Assembly (NCBI GenBank): GCA_024529925.1
Contig: JAFEUB010000803.1
Location: 360,001 to 424,000 of the forward strand
Length of the DNA: 64,000 nucleotides
From: Ophthalmolycus amberensis
Taxonomy: Eukaryota; Chordata; Actinopteri; Perciformes; Zoarcidae
Reading direction: 5' to 3'
Below, piece after piece: positions 53,890-64,000 of the stretch (its first letter is position 1; every line of letters begins with the position of its first letter). The notes under the pieces were generated by a model. The model searched no databases. It worked only from the letters and a program-made list of their open reading frames with translations, and was not told the DNA's origin. A program made the translations under genes and the position numbers.

Positions 53890-56185
53890 AATAGATAGAT
53901 AGATGTATAATTTATTCATCCCCAGGGGGAAATTTGTTTATAGCATAAAAATATGAAAGATGATGCTCAATATATACAATACAATAAGATAACAGAATAT
54001 AATAAAATTTGAATAAAATTTAAAGAAAATAAAAAATGCACAGTATATACAATAAGATAGAATGGTATGAGTTAACCAACTTGGTAAAAAACAGTAGTGC
54101 AAGGATCACCAACAGCAAACAACAACAGTTAGCAGTATTGTCTTGTGTTTGACTTGGCCAGAGGTGATTTATTATACAGTGATATTGCAGAGGGCAGGAA
54201 TGTTCTCCTGTATTGGTCCTTGTGACAGCGGAGCTGGATCAGTCTGTTGGAGAAAGTGCTCCACTGTCCTTGCAGTAGGTGGTGGAGAGGGTGGTCCGGG
54301 TTATCCAATATGGATAATAGTTTCTTCAGTGTCCTCCTCTCCACCACCTCTTCCAGATAGTCTTGTTTGCAGCCAATGATGGAGCCGGCCTTCTTAACAC
54401 GTTTGTTCGGTCTGTTGGTGTCTCCGGCTCCAATGCTGCTTCCCCAGCAGACTACGGCGAAGTACAGTGCACTGGCCACAACAGACTGGTAGAACATCTC
54501 CAGCATCTTGCTGCACACGTTGAAGGATCGAAGTTTCCTCAAGAAAAAGAGTCGACTCATCCCCTTCTTGTACACAGCGTTGATGTTGGTCTTCCAGTTC
54601 AGTCTGCTGTCGATGGAGACACCCAGGTACTTGTACTCCTCTGCCATGTCCACATCCTCTCCCTGAACTCTCAGCGGTTGTGGAGTCGTCGTCTTCCTCC
54701 TGAAGTCGACCACCATCTCTCTGGTCTTGGCCACATTCAGACGCAGGTGATTTCTACCGGCCCACTCCACAAAGTCCTCCACTACTGTCCTGTACTCCTC
54801 CCGTCCGTCCCTTATACACCCGACCACTGCAGAGTCATCAGAGAACTTCTGCAGATGGCATGACACAGAGTTGTACTGGAAGTCAGTGGTGTACAAGGTG
54901 AACAGGAAGGCAGACAGAACAGTTCCCTGTGGGGCTCCAATATCACTGACCACCACATCAGACAGCACACGGCCCAGTCGGACAAACTGTGGTCTGCCCG
55001 TGAGGTAGTCAGTGATCCAGGAGACGGTGGACGCGTTCACCCCCACCTTCTCACTCAGCAGCACTGGTTAGATGGTGTTGAATGCACTGGAGAAATCAAA
55101 GAAAGTGATTCTCACAGAGCCACCAGTTCCATCCAGGTGCGACTGAGCTCGTTGCATCAGGTAGATGATGGCGTCGTCCACCCCCACATGCGGCTGGTAC
55201 GCAAATTGCAGAGGGTCCAGTGAGGATTTCACCTGCGGTCGGAGGTGGGCCAAGACCAGCCTCTCCAGCACCTTCATCACATGAGATGCTGAGGGCAACT
55301 GGTCGGTAGTCATTGAGGCTAGATGGTGTCGTCTTTTTTGGTACAGGAACCAGGCACGACGTCTTCCACAGCACCAGGACTTCCACCTGCTTCAGGCTCA
55401 GGTTGAAGAGGTGTTGCAGGACATCAGACAGCTGGACGGCACAGGTCTTCAGGACCCTGGGGCTGATGCCATCAGGTCCTTCAGCTTTGCCTTGGTGGAG
55501 TCTCTCCAGCTGTCTCCTAACCTGGCCAGTCGTCACAGAGAGGGGGGGGGGGGAGGGTGGAATAGCCCTTTGATGTTGAGGGCTCTGTGTCCATGCAGCT
55601 CACCAGGGGGGACAGAGGGGGAGGTGTTTGGGAGGTGTGGTGGAGACAGATGAGGGCTCTGAGGTAAACATATTGAGGAAAGAGTTTAGCTCGTTTGCCC
55701 TCTCCAGGGAGCCCCCTGGTTGTCTCCCTCCAACCTTGAAGCTGGTAATCTGCTTCATCCCTGTCCACACCTCCCTCACATTGTTCTGCTGGAGTTTGGC
55801 CTCCAGCTTCCTCCTGTAAGAGTCCTTGCACTCTCTGATCTTCATCTTCAGGTCGCGCTGGACTCTCCTGAGCTCGTCCCTGTCCCCAGACCTGAAAGCT
55901 GCTTTCTTCTTATTAAGAAGAGCTTTCAGGTCACTCGTGATCCATGGCTTGTTGTTGGGGAAGCAGCGTACAGTCCGGGATGGTATGACGGTTTGTTCAC
56001 AGAATTTGATGTATTCTGTGATACAGTCCGTCATGCTGTTGATGTCCTCCCCATGTGGTCCACACAGCACATCCCAATCCGTAGACTCAAAGCAGTCCTG
56101 CAGGGCATCATTAGCCTCCTGAGACAACCTCCTCACAGTCCTGGTGGTCACAGGCAGCCTCTGCACCAGAGGAACATACAAAATA
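53890..56185 (-). mobile_element. 5'-truncated LINE, Rex1/CR1 group
   Basis: Runs 5'-3' on the minus strand from about 56,185. It ends with a 3' untranslated part (ACAAATTTCCCCCTGGGGATG) and a (TCTA)n-type tail near 53,890-53,905. The 5' truncation removes the endonuclease start. Tail type and protein wording fit the CR1/Rex1 group. Confidence 0.75.
54129..56181 (-). pseudogene. LINE reverse transcriptase
   Basis: The N-terminal part (56,181-55,600) shows NNKPWITSDLKALLNKKKAAF and QNNVREVWTGMKQIT, the linker typical between endonuclease and reverse transcriptase. The RT proper continues in other frames: GKAEGPDGISPRVLKTC, then FFDFSSAFNTI, a stop at about 55,068, then IGAPQGTVLSAFLFTLYT and the catalytic FSDD box near 54,835. 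The C-terminal part reads GMSRLFFLRKLRSFNVC and RRTFLPSAISLYN to 54,129. Frameshifts lie near 55,540 and 55,310 besides the stop, so it is inactive. It would nick target DNA and copy its own RNA. Confidence 0.8.
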
Positions 56186-56749
56186 CATTACAAAAGCAGA
56201 AGATTTGTAAAAACAATGAGCAAGATGAGGTTGTCTTAATTACTCGTGATTTCAGGTTTGGTTTGCTTTAAGCTCTCTCTTTAGTTTTTGTCATGTTTCG
56301 TTGAACAAAGTTAGGAAAGAAATGTTTAAGTCCAGCCTGATAAACGCTGGTATCAGCTCGGTACTCACCACTAACACTTATTCATGTTTATTTACAGTGT
56401 TCCCATCTGAAGTGGGAGGAACAAAGAGCTAAGAAAGAAAAATGAGCTGTGAGATTGCTGTCAATATGTCTGTAAAACAACAAAAGAAAAAGAAAACTAG
56501 TTGTCATCCAAGGTATTAAATTATTCATCCTCACTTTTATTACCTTTTTATATTTATATTCATCAACCTGTACTTTGGTGTATAATTGTTATTAAAAAGA
56601 AAAATCACTACTTTTCTCATGCTGGCATGGCTCCATCAGGCCTTTGGTCCATCTCTGTCTCTTCAGCTATCTCCCCTCTCTTTCTGTTCCCATCTGATCT
56701 CATCATCTCTCCTTCCAACCTCTCCTCTGCCCTTCTTGTCCAGAGGTAG
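56186..56749. other. Noncoding DNA between two LINEs
   Basis: No motif-bearing frame or repeat boundary was recognised. Confidence 0.35.
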
Positions 56750-57015
56750 CTTTCAGTGAGAGATATATGAATGTGGCAGTTTACACAACATATCAACATA
56801 TCCTGTCCATAACTGTCCATCCTGGGAGAGGGATCCCTCCTCTATTGCTCTCCCACAGGTTTCTTCCTCTTTCCTCCCCGTTAAAGGGGTTTTTTTGGGG
56901 AGTTTTTCCTGTTCTGATGTGAGGGTTCCGGGACAAGAGGATGTCAAATGTGTACATATTGTAAAGCCCTCTGAGGCAAATTTGTAATTTGTGATTTTGG
57001 GCTATACAAAAATTA
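56750..57015 (+). repeat. LINE 3'-end-like fragment with (ATTGA)-type tail
   Basis: The words CTGGGAGAGGGATCCCTCC, GGTTTCTTCCTCTTTCC, AAGCCCTCTGAGGCAAATTT and a tail ...AATTAATTGAATTGAA are typical of a very common fish LINE 3' untranslated region. It sits immediately upstream of the truncated L2 start. Confidence 0.55.
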
Positions 57016-57021
57016 ATTGAA

Positions 57022-58070
57022 TTGAATATCAACTTCCCCACCCACAGCCGAGGTCACATCCTGGATCTGGTCTGCTCCACTGGTCTCACAATACCGCAAC
57101 TCTCCAGCCTCAACCTCAACATCTCTGACCACCTGGCTATCACCATGGACATTGACATCCCTATCCCCATCCCAAAAGCTAAGCGCAACATATCCTTCAG
57201 AAATCTCAAATCTATCTCCCCCATAACTCTTTCAGCCTCTCTTCCCAGTACCATGTCTGCCTCCCCTGCCCCGCTGTCTGATAATCCCTCCGATCTTGTA
57301 GACTACTACAATAACACACTCTCCTCCTGTCTGGATCAGCTGGCTCCCATCAAAACCAAAACTGTCTCATTCACACACTCAGCCCCCTGGTACACTCCTG
57401 AACTCCACCAGATGAAATCTCGAAAGCGCCAGCTTGAAAGACTCTGCAAGAAAAGCGGTTTAACAGTCCATCTCCAAGCCCTCTCCGACTACCTTCAACA
57501 GTACAAAGACGCTCTCATCTCAGCCCGGTCCACCTACTACTCACACCTCATACACTCTGGCTCTTCTAACCCAAAGGCTCTGTTCTCTACAATAAACAAG
57601 CTTCTCAAACCCAAGGACAACACCTCCACATCCTTCACAGTGAACAAATGCAGCTCTTTTCTTTCATTTTTCCAAACAAAAATTTACACCATCTACAGCA
57701 ACCTGAACACCTCCCCCGCCTTTTCCATCTCTCCACCTGCCCCCCCCTCCACCCCTCAGCCCCTTTCTCAGTTCTCCCTTGTGTCCCCGTTGGAGCTGCC
57801 TAAATTCACAACTGGAATGAGAAGCTCCACCTGCATCCTGGATCCTATCCCATCTAACCTGGTCAAGGACTGTCTCCCAGCCATCTCACCACTCATCACA
57901 GTCATCATCAACTCCTCCCTCAGCTCCGGTTCAGTCCCCGACACACTTAAACTGGCTGCTGTCACCCCCATCCTCAAAAAACCTGGACTTGACCCTGACA
58001 CCATGAGCAATTTCCGTCCCATTTCCAATCTTCCCTTTCTGTCAAAAATACTGGAACGCATTGTCGCCAC
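57022..58070 (+). pseudogene. L2 endonuclease end and RT N-terminal part
   Basis: Open for about 350 codons. It starts within the endonuclease C-terminus: RGHILDLVCSTGL and NISDHLAI, the latter carrying the SDH of the APE-type endonuclease. A linker follows (APWYTPELHQMKSRKRQLER), then the RT start [15 protein letters not shown] and [34 protein letters not shown]. No stop or frameshift. The frame is broken only by the insertion at 58,071. Confidence 0.8.
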
Positions 58071-59667
58071 TGTTGGGGTCTGACCAGATGGCTTCAACAT
58101 GTGGTCTGAACAAAGAGAATCAGGCCTTCGCTTTTGCAAGCAAAGGTTTCATCCTGATTGTGGTTTGATGAGAGCAAACCTCCTCTAAAGAAATTTCACA
58201 TTCGGGTGTGAATTTCCCCCCCCCAAAAAACCATGGTCATCTGAATGCACCGCTGCAATCTCATTGGCCGAGGGCCAAGAGACCCCAGGACCCCTGTGGT
58301 TCAACCACTGTTCTACAAAACTGCTGGCAACTCACATCTCAACGCTTTTTCCACCAATCCCTCCGGGGTAGAAGGAGGCACGCAAACGCTCTCTTCGCTC
58401 GGACCCCCGTCCAGGCTACAGAAGATTCAGCTTTCCCCCTCCAGCGCCACGCTAGCGACGCTGGCCACGAGGAAGCAACGGCCTTCTCCCCTCCTCAAAC
58501 CCTGACAGGTCACGAGCCATTTCGCTGGACGAAACAGACAGTGCTCAACTTTGAGTAAGGCTCCCTTACCCCGCTGAGACGGATCCCTCCAACGAGACCC
58601 GTCTCCGCTTCCTTTTTCTTTTTGTGCACACATGCCGGCAGGAGGAAAGACGACGAAGCCTCAATCCTCCACCGATGATTCCCGATAAGACGCACGGACC
58701 ACGTCGCGTCAGCCGAAGTTAACTGTCCTCCCTGCAGCGAGTACAGATCGGACCTGCGTTTGCTCCAGAGCCACGCCAACGGACCGAAGCCGCACCAGCA
58801 AAAGCCGTGCGAGACACAGCGCCCGAAAGGCAAGGCCGCGCTGAAAGCAGCCCCCCCTCCCCTTCCTGACGAGGAAAAAGGACAACTTCCCCACAAACAC
58901 TCTACAACGTTGCAACGACGCATCTACAAGTAAGAGTCATTGCATCTGGGCGTAGCTTATCTTAAATTAACTTAAATTGAATTCAGGCCATTCATTTATA
59001 CGTTGATATTCCCGTGTTTTTGTGTGTTTAAGTTACTGTCGCGTGATATCGAGGTATTGCGCAATCATTACGGACTAGAGAAGCTCCGCTGTATTTCTGT
59101 ATTAACTGCTATGACTGTTTATTTGGGGATTACTTTCATTCATTGTATTCCACTCCGTGTGGGATTTCTCTCTTCATTGACTCGACGAGTGACCTGAGGG
59201 TCGTGGTTTATCACGGCATAAGTTACCGGCAGTTCAAAGACGACAGCGGTATACTTATGCGTGATAAAACCAGCAAACTCAGGCTCCCTACAACATCGCA
59301 CGCCGAGGTGTGATTCACGTCGAGTTCTCGCTCCTTTTTCTTTTCTTCCTCCTCTCACGTAACACGCACACACAGCTCCTATCTCTGCCCCTGGGGGAAA
59401 CACCGTTCAAACGATCGCCTCACAACACGCGTGTGCATCGGCACACGTGATTACATACAGCACCACCACCGCCATTTTGGCCGAGTCACTCGACCCCGCC
59501 ATCTGGTGGTAGTTTAGCTGTAGTATCTTAAGGCCCCTCCTTTGTCACACACGTCATTACCTACAGTCTCACCCCCCTCTGCTAGTTTGGCTACGTCATT
59601 CGACTCCGCCATCTTTGTAGTTTTCGACTGTAATTTCAAGACACCCCTCCCTCTCCACACACACACC

Positions 59668-59698
<31 letters not shown>

Positions 59699-60136
59699 CC
59701 TCACCCATTTTATTCTTTTCTTTAGGTATTAGGCATATAAAATTGTATGATAACGTTTGTTGGTTGCAATATTAATTGATCTGATCATTTATTATTCTGA
59801 TTTAATAAACCCTGTTATACTTTAGGGAGCAGTCGTCTGTGATTACTTGTGTATATATATATACTGTAATGAAACTGTATGTAGTAGCCTTGTGTACGAA
59901 TTCAACCCTTCACTGTCACTGAATGCATAGTCATACGCAGACTATTGACATTATGAGTGACCACTAATTATGAGACTTAGTTTTATCGTTTGGTTATTGG
60001 TCCCTGTTCGCAGGGTGGTGCCCCGTTATTATTAATAATCATTAATAATTGTTACATACATTAATAATTCTATTGATGTCAAGAATTCAGTTTCTTAAAT
60101 GCTGATAACCCAAACACGCTCCTTTAGTTCCCAACA
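58071..60136 (+). mobile_element. Long solo-LTR-like insertion in the L2
   Basis: A 2,066-base segment with ends TGTTGGGGTCTG and TTCCCAACA (inverted TGTTGGG), flanked by CCAC at 58,067-58,070 and 60,137-60,140. It contains a poly(A) signal region near 59,805 (TTTAATAAACCCTG), a (CA)n tract and the words GGTCCCTGTTCGCAGGG and GGTGCCCCG near 60,000-60,025. No gag or pol frames. It may be one long solo LTR or a small non-autonomous LTR element; a 4-bp duplication fits a retrovirus-like integrase. Confidence 0.65.
59660..59700 (+). repeat. (CA)n microsatellite
   Basis: An interrupted CA tract within the LTR-like insertion. The HTHTHT frame here is its translation. Confidence 0.85.
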
Positions 60137-60140
60137 CCAC

Positions 60141-61413
60141 ACAACTCAAAGCCCACCTCATCTCCAACGATCTGTTCGAGCCATTTCAATCTGGTTTCCG
60201 CTCACAGCACAGCACTGAAACAGCCCTCCTTAAAGTCACCAACGACCTCCTCCTCTCCTCAGACGCTGGTCATCTCAACATTCTCATCCTCCTCGACCTC
60301 ACCGCAGCTTTTGACACCATCAACCACAACATCCTTCTCTCCCGCCTCGAATCCTCCCTCAACATCACCGGAACTGCTCTCTCCTGGATTAAATCATATC
60401 TCACAAACAGACAACAGTTCATCAGTATCAACAACTGCACCTCCTCCACTGCTCCTCTGTCTCAAGGCGTCCCCCAGGGTTCGGTGCTTGGTCCTCTTCT
60501 GTTCATCCTCTACTTGCTCCCTCTTGGTAACATCATACGTCAACATGGACTTCACTTTCACTGTTACGCCGATGATGTCCAACTCTACATCTCCACAAAA
60601 GCCATCACCACTGCTACTCACTCCACTCTCACCAACTGCCTCACTGACATTAAATCATGGATGCAAACCAACTTCCTCAAACTGAACTGTGATAAATCTG
60701 ACATGATCATCATCGGTCCCAAATCCCTCACTAAAACCTGTCACAACTTCTGCCTCACCATCGACAACTCCACTCTGTCTCCCTCCCCACACATCCGCAA
60801 CCTTGGAGTCATGTTTGACAGCAACCTCTCCTTTGAACACCACGTCAACCAAATCACCAGAACTGCCTTTTTCCACTTAAAAAACATCGCCCGTCTCCGC
60901 CCATCACTCTCCTCATCTGCTGCTGAAACTCTGATCCACGCCTTCATCACCTCCAGAATTGACTACTGCAACAGCATTCTTTACGGCACATCATCCAAAA
61001 TCCTAAATAAACTCCAGTACATCCAGAACTCTGCTGCTCGCCTGCTCACCCACACCCGCTCCCGTGACCACATCACCCCTGTTCTCCAGAACCTCCACTG
61101 GCTCCCCGTCCCACAACGGATCCAATACAAAATCCTTCTCCTCACTCACAAAGCCCTCCACAATCAGGCCCCCTCCTACCTCACCGACCTGCTTCACCAC
61201 CACACTCCATCCCGCCGGCTCCGCTCCTCTGATGCCAACCTCCTGTCCCTTCCGCTCAGGACCAAGCACCGGACATGGGGCGACAGAGCCTTCTCCATAT
61301 CTGCCCCCTCCCTCTGGAACTCTCTCCCCAAAAACATCCGAGATTGCACTGACCTTTCCACATTCAAATCACAAATCAAAACTCACCTGTTCAAAACTGC
61401 TTTTAATGCGTGA
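60141..61413 (+). pseudogene. L2 reverse transcriptase, catalytic part and C-terminus
   Basis: Open in one frame for about 424 codons. RT motifs in order: QSGFRSQHSTETALLK, LLDLTAAFDTINHNIL, QGVPQGSVLGPLLF, the catalytic YADD (about 60,565-60,580) and SPHIRNLGVMFDSNL. The C-terminal part contains FITSRIDYCNSILYG, LHWLPVPQRIQYK and SLWNSLPKNIRD. No lesion was found, so the L2 copy was coding-competent in this part until the LTR insertion and apart from its 5' truncation. Confidence 0.85.
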
Positions 61414-61535
61414 CTATTATTGTGTACTTTGTTTTTAGTGTATTGTTTTTATATATGATGATTTTAATGTAAAGTGTCTTTGAGTGTCATGAAAAGCGCT
61501 ATATAAATAAAATGTATTATTATTATTATTATTAA

Positions 61536-62819
61536 GATTTCTTTTCTTCAATTTTCAGCACCCTGATGATGTGGCATAAGTAACATACTACCTAATTCTG
61601 GCTACGTCTGTAGCCATCGCTCAAGTTAACAAATGTGAGGCAATCGACAATTGTAAAAACTAGTAACATTTGGATTGAAACCTCAGAGTAATGGTCTAGT
61701 CAATCTCTAGATGAGTCGCTGCGACTGCTGCACACCTAAAAACACTAATTCACGCGGAAGCTGAAATCTACGGTATTTGAGCCTTGACATAATGAGCTAC
61801 TCAACACAGCTTGTGACCGAGTTATCGAAAGAGGCGAGTAGCCTATATTTCCCTCCATTTAGTAGCTCATGAGTGTTTAATGAGAAAAGTCATAATGCAG
61901 ACGTGTGTTTTGGGTGGCAGAGCATTCAATTGTAAGCTGGGTGTATCATCCGAACAGGTCATTTTGTAAATTTTAAACAATATGGCTAAATATTACAGAA
62001 GCTAAAATATGGCTCTATGCTTGATGAAATGAATGACAGTACTGGCGGGTGTGAGCAGATAAACATGCAAAACCACTGGTATGGTTGAACCAAAACTCTC
62101 CAGCAAGGACCACAGAAAATCCACGGTAAGTGTGATCATGTGCTTATTGTTCAATCCAGAGCTCAGGTCCTCTGTGAAATACTTATATTTCAGCCCATAT
62201 GTTATGAATCTTGATTGACTCCAGGGTGAGCTCTGCATTACAGTCAAGTTCAAGCTTGCTTATGAAACTTACTTGAGTGTTAAACTATACTTGTAATATT
62301 CACTGACTGATCCTGGCCGTGGGCTGGCACTGAAAAATGAAGAAACTGATTCGAGTCTCTGGATCAGTTTTCTGCAGCATTCGGTACTCACAAAATAAGA
62401 TGGTTGCTTGATTATAAAAGGCCTTGTCAAGACAACTCTGAAAAACATCAATCTTTAAGAAATCCTTCAGCATTTTGGAAGATTGTTGCTTTTCAGCTCA
62501 GCTTGCAGTTTGTTTTTGAAATCCAGCCAAATAGAGACACAAGGAGGGGGCTGGGGGAAGACCTTAACCCTGTGACAAGTACATTAAAAAGGCTTTATAA
62601 TATTCCTGAGAATGGCTCACTTCACCGCACTAGCTTTAGACTCTTTAGTCATAAATGTCTGTGAAAGGTCAAGCGAACATGTTGTTTGAGTGCAGATCAT
62701 CTTCCTCTGTCCTGGTCTATCGCCAGTCTTTTTGTCCTGCCGGGCAAAGAAAAGGTTTCGTGACAGCACCATGACTTTTTATATTTATTTTATAAATTTT
62801 ATATATTATTTTATATTTT
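61536..62819. other. Noncoding DNA, nothing recognised
   Basis: A word group near 61,571 (GTGGCATAAGTAACATACTAC, TCTGTAGCCATCGCTC) has a diverged counterpart near 63,010, suggesting a short dispersed repeat. Confidence 0.35.
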
Positions 62820-62995
62820 GGGTTCACACATGAAATCGAACCTCTGCATTTCCCCCGTCCTCAGCATTAGGAGCAGTGGGCTTCTGTGAAGAACAAGGGC
62901 AGTTACTTCGGGTTCAGCATCTCTCTCAAGGACACTTGGACATGCAACTTACAGCCCTGTGGTTAAAGGACGCTGTGACCACTGAGCTTTATCCG
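62820..62995 (-). repeat. Degraded SINE, related to the copy at 3.8 kb
   Basis: Shares GGAGCAGTGGGCT, GGTTCAGCATCT, CAAGGACACTTGGACA and the GTGGTTA...ACTGAGC end with the SINE at 3,774-3,984, on the same strand and in the same order, with many substitutions. Confidence 0.5.
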
Positions 62996-63781
62996 GGGGG
63001 ACGATAAAGTGGCATAGGTCACATTCTACGAGCTCTGTAGCCATGGCTGAGGCTGATGGCCGATTTAGCTGCTAGCAAATCCATTTTGCAAAGAATAAAT
63101 TGCAAAGAATAAATTGCAAGAAGAATAACGATGGACCATGTATGAATAGAAAAAAGTGACCATCTATTCAATGACAGATATGATTAAAAAAAGTTTATCA
63201 ATTCAATTTGTTTCAAAAGATTGATGCAACTTCATGAAATTCTAATTCAAGAGAGATCCTATACTTTAACATTATTAATACTCAATTAGTGAATAATGAT
63301 CCAATACTGACCCTACTGTCTATTCAACCTTCTTTTACTGAATCAATTCCAGTTAACTTACAAAGTCGATTTAATTCTTTCTTCTTTATAGCTGCAGAAC
63401 GGTAACCAAACTGTTTGATATAAACCATCGAACAAAACTGGATCAGTTGAATTAGAATTTATGAAACAATTACACAACAGATGACAACCTTGTTACCATG
63501 ACACTGGAGGTATACAAACATTACCACATTACACATGCCTGTGTAAATATCTGTACCTATATGCATAGCAAATTAATGGATAAGATTAAGCTCAACATTT
63601 TCAGCACAAATCAGTGTCCTGGGGGAGGGGCAATATTTATATATATAAAAATAACCTGCAGGATTGCAGGTCAGGTGTAAGGCCCGAGAGTCATGAGGCC
63701 CGGCGGTTCTGTGTATACACAAAACAAGATCTCATGATGATGATGTAAACACACACTGCCTGCCTCTCATCGACCAGAGAC
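62996..63781. other. Noncoding DNA, nothing recognised
   Basis: No coding or repeat structure beyond the short duplicated word group near 63,010. Confidence 0.35.
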
Positions 63782-64000
63782 CAGTGGTGTATAGTAACGA
63801 AGTAGAAATACTTCGTTACTGTACTTAAGTAGTTTTTTTGGGTATCTGTACTTTACTTTACTACTTATATTTCTATTTACTTTTACTTCACTACATTTTG
63901 CAAAGAAAACCGATACTTTTACTCCGATACATTTCCCCTGAAACCTTCGTTACTCGCTACAAAATCAAATCTATCTTTAGAAACAAAATGAATCATGAGA
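63782..64000 (+). mobile_element. hAT-type terminus running off the window
   Basis: Begins CAGTGGTGTATAGTAACGAA and continues with ACTTCGTTACTGTACTTAAG and TATCTGTACTTTACTTTACT words, a style known from abundant fish hAT MITEs. The other end lies beyond the window. Confidence 0.55.

Larger units (their letters stand above)
57016..61535 (+). mobile_element. L2 LINE, 5'-truncated, interrupted by an LTR
   Basis: It starts in the endonuclease end, continues through reverse transcriptase and ends with the L2-type 3' sequence AAAGCGCTATATAAATAAAA and an (ATT)n tail. A 2,066-base LTR-like insertion with CCAC target duplication splits the frame. Removing the insert and one target copy restores phase (the GCC AC / ACAACTC junction reads A-T-Q-L). 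Confidence 0.85.

Noticed and set aside
54363..54863. 166-codon plus-strand frame
   Set aside because: Shadow of the minus-strand LINE reverse transcriptase, which has its motifs in this interval.

Overview
This window reads as a transposon-dense, gene-poor piece of a teleost fish genome, probably a percomorph. I infer this from the element families seen: L2- and Rex1-type LINEs, tRNA-derived SINEs, piggyBac, hAT, Tc1 and Harbinger elements, fish-type Ty3/gypsy elements, class I endogenous retroviruses, CA/TG microsatellites and a tandem tRNA-Asn cluster. I found no intact cellular protein gene. Almost every substantial reading frame belongs to a mobile element or to a decayed multicopy family.

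Layout. 0.1-2.6 kb: a candidate solo LTR, the start of a PIF/Harbinger transposase and an AT-rich ~267-bp tandem repeat. 3.1-13.8 kb, minus strand: a decayed two-gene block. The upstream gene (13.8-11.7 kb) has a tnp2-like order of motifs. The downstream gene (11.6-3.1 kb) is a PB1/SAMD3-like protein in at least four exons, broken by a piggyBac insertion in an intron and a Ty3/gypsy insertion inside its large exon. 14.0-17.7 kb: a hAT element and a second, opposite-strand fragment of the tnp2-like family. 18-36 kb: mostly noncoding DNA with a hAT element (21.3-23.7 kb), a hAT MITE with a perfect 8-bp target duplication (25.1-25.8 kb), a Tc1 element (27.4-29.0 kb), a gypsy solo LTR (29.2-29.6 kb), and a LINE (30.1-33.2 kb) split by two different terminal-inverted-repeat elements. 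36.9-39.0 kb: a gypsy element lacking reverse transcriptase. 39.3-41.7 kb: seven tRNA-Asn genes in ~330-bp tandem units.

43.5-53.6 kb, minus strand: two nested endogenous retroviruses. The inner one (44,405-51,054, flanked by TCTA) keeps open gag and pro-pol frames separated by a single in-frame stop, but has only a stub at the env position. The outer, older one keeps damaged gag and env-TM but no pol. 53.9-56.2 kb: a 5'-truncated Rex1/CR1-like LINE on the minus strand. 57.0-61.5 kb: an L2 LINE whose reading frame is open on both sides of a 2,066-bp solo-LTR-like insertion flanked by CCAC. The remainder is SINEs, a hAT terminus at the window edge and unassigned DNA.

Because insertions are nested, relative ages can be read directly: the host pseudogene is older than its gypsy and piggyBac insertions, ERV A is older than ERV B, and the LINEs are older than the elements inside them. 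All family names come from motif recognition by eye; no database search was possible.
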